Positions 1-9,200 of a stretch of 64,000 nucleotides of DNA are shown here, piece by piece. The stretch comes from Hydrangea macrophylla. Its lineage: Eukaryota; Streptophyta; Magnoliopsida; Cornales; Hydrangeaceae. The DNA lies in contig CM066988.1 in assembly GCA_033977485.1 (NCBI GenBank), positions 6,427,501 to 6,491,500 on the forward strand, given 5' to 3'. Below the pieces are notes generated by a model. That model had not been told where the DNA came from. It did no database searches and worked only from the letters and a program-made list of their open reading frames with translations. The translations under genes and the position numbers were made by a program. Numbering within the stretch: position 1 is the first letter of the stretch; every line of letters begins with the position of its first letter.

Positions 1-286
1 AAGGATCCTGTTGGGCTCGTAAATGGACTATGAGCTGTAAAGGTCTTCTGAAAAGCTGGAGTGTCACATGGGATGACTGTGGATGATCAGTGAACTGTCT
101 TGTAACTGATTGATCACGCGGAATCTGAAAAGCTGTCTGTTACTGTGGCCGAAAGGCTGATTTGACTGGTGTCCTTTTAACCTCAGAATTTACCAGGTGT
201 TAATGGGAGTTTCACCGGGAAACTTTTGCATTAACCATGGTAAATACTGTTCTTATGGAATCTTTTACTGTATGCATTGGATGCCT
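1..286 (-). promoter_or_regulatory. 3' non-coding region of unit A1 (cut by window edge)
   Basis: This stretch follows the stop codon of the A1 ORF in the viral sense and matches 5966-6251 of unit A2. In a complete unit it leads to the TATA box of the next pregenomic transcript. Here the window ends a few bases before that box, so the promoter itself lies outside. No ORF is present. Confidence 0.7.
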
Positions 287-3200
287 TCAATCTTCCATTG
301 CATTGGAGATATTGGCTTCTGATTCATTATCAAAGGGGTAATCATCATTGGGGTCACTGTCATAATGGAGTAACCATTCACCATTGTGACTTTTGAGCAT
401 ATGGAATTCATTATAGATAACATCTCTTGGTTCTTCAAACTTTGGATACCAAAACTGTGCTTCCTCTGACTGGACATTGACATCAGTAATTTCTTTACCA
501 ATATCATCATAAGAAAAGTGACCATTGTCAATTTTTGAAATCCATGGATCTCTCCTTGGATTGCAGACTTGAACTATTATTCTCTTAGTTTTGTTCCAAG
601 TAAACCAATTCCTATCAGAAAGTTTCATTCTAATAGTATTGATGGCATTGGCTCTTCTTTTACTATGATCAAGGAATGAATTACTGGTATGAATTGCATG
701 ACTGAAATTTGTCTCGGAATCAGGAATGTTGACAAAGGTGCAATTCCAAGCATTAGCACCAAATATTCTTACTAGGTGGACTGATGGATATAGATCATAA
801 AAGGGACGGATCCATTCAGGATTGGCTGAAGTGAAACCAATAATTACTAAATAACCAAATCTTCTGTTATCAACTTGTTTGACATATTCTTTGACTGTTT
901 TGTAAATGACCTTTGGAAGTAACTGGAGTTGTTTAAAAGAGGTGACTACCAAAATTTTTAAGAATCCTTTTTCAAATATTTCAGAAATGACCTGGGGATC
1001 CTTGGACTCGAGGCGAACAGTTCTATAGACTTCTCCACAACTGAATCTTTCAGTACAGATAAATCCTTGTGGAATACTGGGTATTTGGCAAGAGGTTGAC
1101 TGGTGAAGTAACTGGTGGAAGCTTAACCATGACTTATAATCTTTGGACAGAAAGGGATCAAATTGACTCATTAAGTCAGAATTGTGGGAAAATAACTGAT
1201 CAAATTTATACCTTAAGAGGGTTTTGACTTTGTTAGAAAGAGATATGGCTTGGAGATTAAAGATATAATCCTGTTGGATTATTGCTTCAAGCCATAACTT
1301 GTTTTGACTAGCAAAATGAATTTGTAATTTTGAAAATTTATTGGGAGGTGATGATTCCTCCCCCCCAAGGAAAGCAAAACATTCCATGACAAGCAAGGAA
1401 TCCTTTCTTTGGGTTTTACTGGGATTAATACTCCTATGGAGTTCAAGAGCCCTTAACTGGAATTCTGCTGCTCTCATTGTTTTAATAAATAATCTCTCAT
1501 TACTCTTTTTAAATGCTGAATGTAAATTATCAAGAATGACAATGGATTTTTCAGACAAATCACATGTCATACCTGGATATCTATTTATAGGAGCAAGAAT
1601 TGACTGTAAAATGACTGGAGAAGTTTGACCATCAGACTGATTATGAATAGGGGCAAAGGTAAAATCTTGCCTTGGATATTCATCCGTAGCAACAACTTTT
1701 TCTTTTCCCTTGGATGTAGACATTGCTGAAACATCAAGAATGATGTTAGTAAACTGAGGAAAAGGAATAGGAATGAAAGAATATGTCTTGAGGACATAAT
1801 CATTATAACTTTTTGAAAATTTGCAAAAAGGGGTGAAAGTGATGACCAAATGGATAATTATTTTGAAAAATTTTGATTTTATGGGAATGGGTCTAAGGAT
1901 GGGTCTAACTTGGTAAAAATCTCTAATAAAAGGAAGGGTAACTATATGCCAAATTTCTAACAGTAATTCTTCTAATAAATCATTCCTAGCTAATACATTA
2001 ACTGTCTTATTTCTACAACACTCATCTTGGCATCCTAACATTATATTAGGAGAATCTGACTGTTCCTTATTAGACTCATAAGGGGATGAACTAAATTCAT
2101 TGTCTGACTGTTCTGAATCAGTATTCCTTAATTCTAAAATTTTGTAAATTTTCTCTGTGACTTCTTCAGATAATCCTAAGGAATTGATCTGGGGTTTAAC
2201 TTTACAATTGGTAGCATAATGACCAAAATTTTTACATTTCCAACACTGGACATTTTTAAGATCAGGTTTACTTTTATTGTTATTGGGGTTTTTTCCTTGA
2301 CTTGGTTTATTTGCTTTGTTACTAGTGTTATTAGGTTTGGCATAAAATGGATCTTTTGATTGTTTTTGACCTATGTGTTTTCTATGATTTATCCTATTTT
2401 GCCTGGAAGGGGCAATAGGTGGCAAACCATGTTGTTCACAAAAATTTCCTAACTCATATTTAGCTTTTTGCTTATCATTTTTAGCTTGATTACTGATTTT
2501 CATATCTATACACATTCTTAATCCTTCTCTTTGGATTGTGCTAACTATTTCACCATATGTTAAATTTTTATAATCTATAATTCCTTTATCATTACTAAGA
2601 ACTTCTCGTATTTTATGAGCAAATAAACTTGGTAACCCATTTATGAATTTTTCTTTCCAAAATGGTTCATTACTATCATCTCTAAGCATAACTCTATTTA
2701 TAAAAACTTCTTTATACCATCTGAAATCACTTAGAGTGGGACAGGTTAAATTACTTAACTGATCATGAATTCTAGCAGTTATGTTACTAGGGGTACCAAC
2801 AAAATGTTTAACTATAGTATATAGTAATGTATTAACTCCATCAGGAACACCACAATTAATCTTTTCATCAAAGATGGGGATCCCTTCATCATCTTGTTGA
2901 ACAGCATTTCTAATTTTTTCTTTGGAATCTTCAGTAAGGTGTTTTTCCCACCATGACTTAAGTGTACCACTAAATCCTGTTACAAATAAATCAACTATTT
3001 CAATTTGACTTAAATTATGATTGGTTATGTAACTGTTGGCTACCATGGTCATATGGGTTAACTTATTGAGGATTTCTTGTTCAGATAATCCATCAATATT
3101 CCATTCATATAACTTATCAGCAGAAACTGAAAATTGATTGTGAAAATATCTTTCTTCAAATTGGAGATCAGGTGGTGTAGGTCTTGAATACCAATTTTTT

Positions 3201-5326
3201 GTAAGAGTTGTAGGTGTAACTTGTGACCCAAAAGATTTGTTTAACCTTTTTAATTCTAATTCAGCAAATTGTTCTTCTATTAAACTTATGGTGTCATCTG
3301 AATCTGTACTGGCTTTATTGATTGTACTAATATTTTGGGATAAACTATCTTCTACTATTTCTGTAACTTCAGGTCTTTTACCTATAGATTTTTCCATATC
3401 TTTTAACATTTTCTCGATTTTGTCAACAGCTTTACTATTGTTGGTTTTAAAAGATGTACTTGTTGGTTTAACCTCTGGTAATTTTATTAAGGGTTCTTCT
3501 ACCTTGATAGATTTAGGATTTCCTATTTTTGTTTCTATATTTTTTAACTGTTTTCCTAAAATATTTAAACATTGATTGGTATAATTATTTTGTTCTACTA
3601 CTTTTTTAATTTCAGGTTCAGTAGATAACTTGAAGGGTGACGCAACTATATCTGTTCCTTTGTAATTAATAATTACTGATTCTAAAGGAGGATTGATTGT
3701 AGTTACTTTACTATTATCTTCCTTTTTTGTCCATGTGGTCTTGTTAATTACATTAATAACTTCATTGGGTAGATCTTCTTTTTTACTAGTTTCCTTACAG
3801 GGTAAGTTACTATCTATATTCTTAGATTCTTTAGATCTTTTACTAGTTGTTTTACTAAGTATTTTATTATTTTCATCTTTCTTTTTCTTGGGTTTTTCTT
3901 CCTTAGATGACTTTATGGACTCTTTTGTGGACTTAGACTTAGAGTCATTGTTTTCTTTTAATTTAATGGTTGGTTGGTTACTAGCTTTTTTTAATGCTTC
4001 TTTGATTCGTTGTTCTAAATCATAGTATTCATCATGATGATTTTCTAAATAGTCAAAAAGGTACATATTTAATTTAAAAAACTTCATATATTTTTTCCAA
4101 TATTTTAAATGACACTTTTGGTATGTTGAATTCCAATTTTTACAATAATCAGCATATTTACTGTTATTTTTATACTCTTTTTCTAACATTTTCATGTCAA
4201 TTTCAAACTCTTTACTTATAGTAAATAACTCTTTATTAGGACCTTGAAAATCTGATTGAGTAGGGGACGTAGGACTATTATCTTCACTAGGAATTTGGTA
4301 ACAAGGACTATCAATTTGTGCCGTAGTCTTGATTCCTTTTAACTTAATATTAATCTCATTGAGAAGATCTTTATCTTTTCTAACTTTAGACTTTTCAGAA
4401 ATATGTGATGTACTTGACTTAGAATCAAAATCTCTAATTTTTAAAGAGGGTAACTTAATGTGTTGTTCATCAAAACTAATTCTAACTTTTCCATCATTAA
4501 ATTGTTGAATTTTTTCTAAGTTAACTATATTATTATTATTAGCAAAATTACTTGAATGATTTTCGTTTTCTAAAATCCAACATTCTGGTAACTCTACATC
4601 TTTCCATAAGATGGTTTTGGGGATTTGAATATTAGCATGTTCTGAACTTCCTAACATAAGCAATGTTTGATTTTTAGGACTTTTAACTAAAGCATGAACA
4701 TTAAGATTACTTCTAATACATTTATAATAAATTCTGTAAATTAAAGCAAGACATTGTGAACCACTATGCATATTAGTAATTTGACCAGCAGTTTTAATGT
4801 TTAATGTTAAAGCTTTTAACAAATGAGGATCACTAAGACTTAAAGGGAAATCTGGGAAACAATTAAAATGAACTGGACCAGCATGCAGACTTGACTCCAT
4901 TATTCCCATTATACTAGTAGTAAAATCCAAAAATCTGGCATCTCTAAGACATAATAAAATTGAAGAATTTATTCCTTTGAGACTAAGGGGTTTGACTGCA
5001 ACTTGTATTAATCCTAAGTGAATGAAGTTGTAACCATCAGATCTATGTTTTTTGATTGATTCACTGCTAAGAAGTTGGCATTTTTCATATTCTTTATTAA
5101 TACTATAAGTTTTCTCTACTGTTTTAATATTGTAATCAGTTCTAAAACTAGTCCAACTTGATTTATAAATTTCTCTAGTGGAAATCCTAGGGATGTTCCA
5201 ATTACTGTAATCTTGGTTAACTTCTTCAAATCTATGTTCTTCTTCATTAACTATGTCTGGTAGTGTGGGAAAAGGTGTTCTAGAGCTAGAACCTATTGTT
5301 GAGTTTGATCTAAATAGTCTTTCCAT
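287..5326 (-). CDS. Component A ORF1, copy A1: movement protein-capsid polyprotein, 1679 aa
   Basis: One intact frame. Residues about 45-250 form a 30K-superfamily movement domain (hydrophobic strands around residues 102-135, ending in RDARF). Residues about 300-710 are Lys/Ser/Glu-rich with coiled-coil-like stretches. Residues about 711-1045 look like a caulimovirid capsid and end in a CX2CX4HX4C zinc knuckle at 1028-1041. Residues 1127-1137 (HIVTLPFIRDF) resemble the protease-RT linker of component B. Residues 1202-1679, beginning with an internal Met (MSTSKGKEKV), are a domain I do not recognise; it may be a formerly separate ORF now fused in frame. There is no aspartic protease, reverse transcriptase or RNase H. 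The start is the first ATG after a leader with short uORFs. Expected roles are cell-to-cell movement and encapsidation; replication would need component B enzymes. Confidence 0.88.
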   Translation of the reverse strand: MERLFRSNSTIGSSSRTPFPTLPDIVNEEEHRFEEVNQDYSNWNIPRISTREIYKSSWTSFRTDYNIKTVEKTYSINKEYEKCQLLSSESIKKHRSDGYNFIHLGLIQVAVKPLSLKGINSSILLCLRDARFLDFTTSIMGIMESSLHAGPVHFNCFPDFPLSLSDPHLLKALTLNIKTAGQITNMHSGSQCLALIYRIYYKCIRSNLNVHALVKSPKNQTLLMLGSSEHANIQIPKTILWKDVELPECWILENENHSSNFANNNNIVNLEKIQQFNDGKVRISFDEQHIKLPSLKIRDFDSKSSTSHISEKSKVRKDKDLLNEINIKLKGIKTTAQIDSPCYQIPSEDNSPTSPTQSDFQGPNKELFTISKEFEIDMKMLEKEYKNNSKYADYCKNWNSTYQKCHLKYWKKYMKFFKLNMYLFDYLENHHDEYYDLEQRIKEALKKASNQPTIKLKENNDSKSKSTKESIKSSKEEKPKKKKDENNKILSKTTSKRSKESKNIDSNLPCKETSKKEDLPNEVINVINKTTWTKKEDNSKVTTINPPLESVIINYKGTDIVASPFKLSTEPEIKKVVEQNNYTNQCLNILGKQLKNIETKIGNPKSIKVEEPLIKLPEVKPTSTSFKTNNSKAVDKIEKMLKDMEKSIGKRPEVTEIVEDSLSQNISTINKASTDSDDTISLIEEQFAELELKRLNKSFGSQVTPTTLTKNWYSRPTPPDLQFEERYFHNQFSVSADKLYEWNIDGLSEQEILNKLTHMTMVANSYITNHNLSQIEIVDLFVTGFSGTLKSWWEKHLTEDSKEKIRNAVQQDDEGIPIFDEKINCGVPDGVNTLLYTIVKHFVGTPSNITARIHDQLSNLTCPTLSDFRWYKEVFINRVMLRDDSNEPFWKEKFINGLPSLFAHKIREVLSNDKGIIDYKNLTYGEIVSTIQREGLRMCIDMKISNQAKNDKQKAKYELGNFCEQHGLPPIAPSRQNRINHRKHIGQKQSKDPFYAKPNNTSNKANKPSQGKNPNNNKSKPDLKNVQCWKCKNFGHYATNCKVKPQINSLGLSEEVTEKIYKILELRNTDSEQSDNEFSSSPYESNKEQSDSPNIMLGCQDECCRNKTVNVLARNDLLEELLLEIWHIVTLPFIRDFYQVRPILRPIPIKSKFFKIIIHLVITFTPFCKFSKSYNDYVLKTYSFIPIPFPQFTNIILDVSAMSTSKGKEKVVATDEYPRQDFTFAPIHNQSDGQTSPVILQSILAPINRYPGMTCDLSEKSIVILDNLHSAFKKSNERLFIKTMRAAEFQLRALELHRSINPSKTQRKDSLLVMECFAFLGGEESSPPNKFSKLQIHFASQNKLWLEAIIQQDYIFNLQAISLSNKVKTLLRYKFDQLFSHNSDLMSQFDPFLSKDYKSWLSFHQLLHQSTSCQIPSIPQGFICTERFSCGEVYRTVRLESKDPQVISEIFEKGFLKILVVTSFKQLQLLPKVIYKTVKEYVKQVDNRRFGYLVIIGFTSANPEWIRPFYDLYPSVHLVRIFGANAWNCTFVNIPDSETNFSHAIHTSNSFLDHSKRRANAINTIRMKLSDRNWFTWNKTKRIIVQVCNPRRDPWISKIDNGHFSYDDIGKEITDVNVQSEEAQFWYPKFEEPRDVIYNEFHMLKSHNGEWLLHYDSDPNDDYPFDNESEANISNAMED

Positions 5327-5614
5327 CTTAAGGTGCTAAATCAAAACAAAATCCTTAATCTAGGACAACTATTCAACACATACCCAGGAAGACTCATACC
5401 AGAAGACTCATACCCTTTGCCCCCCGCTCATGCCCGTCTTACGCTCCTTCTGCAGGTCTTATTGTTTGGTCAGGACTCTAATCAGGTGGTCTCTCAGCTG
5501 GTGGCCTCTCAGCCTAGGTGGTTGACCTCGCTATCTTTTGAAAAAGTTTTTTGAAAATCAAAAACACAGGAAGATGAAATAACTAATGAAGATACAAACA
5601 CTCCAACGGGGTCT
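5327..5614 (-). promoter_or_regulatory. Leader of A1 with overlapping short uORFs
   Basis: Between the primer-binding site and the ORF1 ATG the viral strand carries several upstream ATGs. uORF1 (5408-5431) encodes seven residues, and its TGA overlaps the ATG of uORF2 (5394-5411) as ATGA. uORF3 (5341-5397) stops 14 bases before the ORF1 start. Caulimovirid leaders commonly carry short uORFs that are bypassed by shunting or reinitiation; that role is inferred here. The same leader is present upstream of A2, A3 and B. The plus-strand frame across it is a chance reading. Confidence 0.6.
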
Positions 5615-5628
5615 TGGCTCTGATACCA
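5615..5628 (-). other. Primer-binding site (tRNA-Met) of unit A1
   Basis: The minus strand reads TGGTATCAGAGCCA, complementary to the 3' end of plant initiator tRNA-Met, as in Caulimoviridae. It lies about 290 bases inside the leader and marks the start of minus-strand DNA synthesis; I use it as the unit boundary. Confidence 0.85.
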
Positions 5629-6251
5629 ATAGGGGAAGCAGATACCATTAAATCAGAGTAGCACAAAGAGAAGAAGAAAGACACAGATAATTAGAAGACA
5701 GTAAACACAAGAAATAACTGAAACTTACAGATTATATTACTGAGCAAGTACTGAATGATACATCAAGCTTTACAGACTATGAACTGGATAAATATGAGAG
5801 AAGTAGAAGAATTAATTCTCAAAGAGAACCTCACGTCAACTCTCTAAACTCTCAAAGAAGTCTTCAAAGGAAGTTTTTGTTCCTCAATTGAAGTCTTGAA
5901 CTCTCAAAAAAAAAAAATGAGCCTGCCTGTAACCGAGAACTAAGGTGTTGATTTATAGCCTTCAAAAGGATCCTGTTGGGCTCGTAAATGGACTATGAGC
6001 TGTAAAGGTCTTCTGAAAAGCTGGAGTGTCACATGGGATGACTGTGGATGATCAGTGAACTGTCTTGTAACTGATTGATCACGCGGAATCTGAAAAGCTG
6101 TCTGTTACTGTGGCCGAAAGGCTGATTTGACTGGTGTCCTTTTAACCTCAGAATTTACCAGGTGTTAATGGGAGTTTCACCGGGAAACTTTTGCATTAAC
6201 CATGGTAAATACTGTTCTTATGGAATCTTTTACTGTATGCATTGGATGCCT
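5629..6251 (-). promoter_or_regulatory. 3' region of A2 with promoter for the A1 transcript
   Basis: In viral sense this runs from the A2 stop codon to the next primer-binding site. A TATAAAT box lies at 5951-5957, about 295 bases after the stop, and predicts transcription start near 5926. The start would be followed by a 600-base leader containing an A-run on the plus strand (5906-5917), a CACGTCA/TGACGTG element near 5830 and the primer-binding site. Because a complete unit lies upstream, a terminally redundant A-type pregenomic RNA is possible in principle. I saw no canonical AATAAA. Confidence 0.6.
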
Positions 6252-9200
6252 TCAATCTTCCATTGCATTGGAGATATTGGCTTCTGATTCATTATCAAAG
6301 GGGTAATCATCATTGGGGTCACTGTCATAATGGAGTAACCATTCACCATTGTGACTTTTGAGCATATGGAATTCATTATAGATAACATCTCTTGGTTCTT
6401 CAAACTTTGGATACCAAAACTGTGCTTCCTCTGACTGGACATTGACATCAGTAATTTCTTTACCAATATCATCATAAGAAAAGTGACCATTGTCAATTTT
6501 TGAAATCCATGGATCTCTCCTTGGATTGCAGACTTGAACTATTATTCTCTTAGTTTTGTTCCAAGTAAACCAATTCCTATCAGAAAGTTTCATTCTAATA
6601 GTATTGATGGCATTGGCTCTTCTTTTACTATGATCAAGGAATGAATTACTGGTATGAATTGCATGACTGAAATTTGTCTCGGAATCAGGAATGTTGACAA
6701 AGGTGCAATTCCAAGCATTAGCACCAAATATTCTTACTAGGTGGACTGATGGATATAGATCATAAAAGGGACGGATCCATTCAGGATTGGCTGAAGTGAA
6801 ACCAATAATTACTAAATAACCAAATCTTCTGTTATCAACTTGTTTGACATATTCTTTGACTGTTTTGTAAATGACCTTTGGAAGTAACTGGAGTTGTTTA
6901 AAAGAGGTGACTACCAAAATTTTTAAGAATCCTTTTTCAAATATTTCAGAAATGACCTGGGGATCCTTGGACTCGAGGCGAACAGTTCTATAGACTTCTC
7001 CACAACTGAATCTTTCAGTACAGATAAATCCTTGTGGAATACTGGGTATTTGGCAAGAGGTTGACTGGTGAAGTAACTGGTGGAAGCTTAACCATGACTT
7101 ATAATCTTTGGACAGAAAGGGATCAAATTGACTCATTAAGTCAGAATTGTGGGAAAATAACTGATCAAATTTATACCTTAAGAGGGTTTTGACTTTGTTA
7201 GAAAGAGATATGGCTTGGAGATTAAAGATATAATCCTGTTGGATTATTGCTTCAAGCCATAACTTGTTTTGACTAGCAAAATGAATTTGTAATTTTGAAA
7301 ATTTATTGGGAGGTGATGATTCCTCCCCCCCAAGGAAAGCAAAACATTCCATGACAAGCAAGGAATCCTTTCTTTGGGTTTTACTGGGATTAATACTCCT
7401 ATGGAGTTCAAGAGCCCTTAACTGGAATTCTGCTGCTCTCATTGTTTTAATAAATAATCTCTCATTACTCTTTTTAAATGCTGAATGTAAATTATCAAGA
7501 ATGACAATGGATTTTTCAGACAAATCACATGTCATACCTGGATATCTATTTATAGGAGCAAGAATTGACTGTAAAATGACTGGAGAAGTTTGACCATCAG
7601 ACTGATTATGAATAGGGGCAAAGGTAAAATCTTGCCTTGGATATTCATCCGTAGCAACAACTTTTTCTTTTCCCTTGGATGTAGACATTGCTGAAACATC
7701 AAGAATGATGTTAGTAAACTGAGGAAAAGGAATAGGAATGAAAGAATATGTCTTGAGGACATAATCATTATAACTTTTTGAAAATTTGCAAAAAGGGGTG
7801 AAAGTGATGACCAAATGGATAATTATTTTGAAAAATTTTGATTTTATGGGAATGGGTCTAAGGATGGGTCTAACTTGGTAAAAATCTCTAATAAAAGGAA
7901 GGGTAACTATATGCCAAATTTCTAACAGTAATTCTTCTAATAAATCATTCCTAGCTAATACATTAACTGTCTTATTTCTACAACACTCATCTTGGCATCC
8001 TAACATTATATTAGGAGAATCTGACTGTTCCTTATTAGACTCATAAGGGGATGAACTAAATTCATTGTCTGACTGTTCTGAATCAGTATTCCTTAATTCT
8101 AAAATTTTGTAAATTTTCTCTGTGACTTCTTCAGATAATCCTAAGGAATTGATCTGGGGTTTAACTTTACAATTGGTAGCATAATGACCAAAATTTTTAC
8201 ATTTCCAACACTGGACATTTTTAAGATCAGGTTTACTTTTATTGTTATTGGGGTTTTTTCCTTGACTTGGTTTATTTGCTTTGTTACTAGTGTTATTAGG
8301 TTTGGCATAAAATGGATCTTTTGATTGTTTTTGACCTATGTGTTTTCTATGATTTATCCTATTTTGCCTGGAAGGGGCAATAGGTGGCAAACCATGTTGT
8401 TCACAAAAATTTCCTAACTCATATTTAGCTTTTTGCTTATCATTTTTAGCTTGATTACTGATTTTCATATCTATACACATTCTTAATCCTTCTCTTTGGA
8501 TTGTGCTAACTATTTCACCATATGTTAAATTTTTATAATCTATAATTCCTTTATCATTACTAAGAACTTCTCGTATTTTATGAGCAAATAAACTTGGTAA
8601 CCCATTTATGAATTTTTCTTTCCAAAATGGTTCATTACTATCATCTCTAAGCATAACTCTATTTATAAAAACTTCTTTATACCATCTGAAATCACTTAGA
8701 GTGGGACAGGTTAAATTACTTAACTGATCATGAATTCTAGCAGTTATGTTACTAGGGGTACCAACAAAATGTTTAACTATAGTATATAGTAATGTATTAA
8801 CTCCATCAGGAACACCACAATTAATCTTTTCATCAAAGATGGGGATCCCTTCATCATCTTGTTGAACAGCATTTCTAATTTTTTCTTTGGAATCTTCAGT
8901 AAGGTGTTTTTCCCACCATGACTTAAGTGTACCACTAAATCCTGTTACAAATAAATCAACTATTTCAATTTGACTTAAATTATGATTGGTTATGTAACTG
9001 TTGGCTACCATGGTCATATGGGTTAACTTATTGAGGATTTCTTGTTCAGATAATCCATCAATATTCCATTCATATAACTTATCAGCAGAAACTGAAAATT
9101 GATTGTGAAAATATCTTTCTTCAAATTGGAGATCAGGTGGTGTAGGTCTTGAATACCAATTTTTTGTAAGAGTTGTAGGTGTAACTTGTGACCCAAAAGA

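Noticed and set aside
265..531. 88-codon second frame within the end of the A ORF
   Set aside because: Met/Ile/Ser-rich shadow of the main frame, present in each copy only through unit identity.
5333..5554. 73-codon plus-strand ORF in the viral leader, repeated in every unit
   Set aside because: Antisense to the viral genome, spans the leader with its uORFs, and its repetition only reflects unit duplication.
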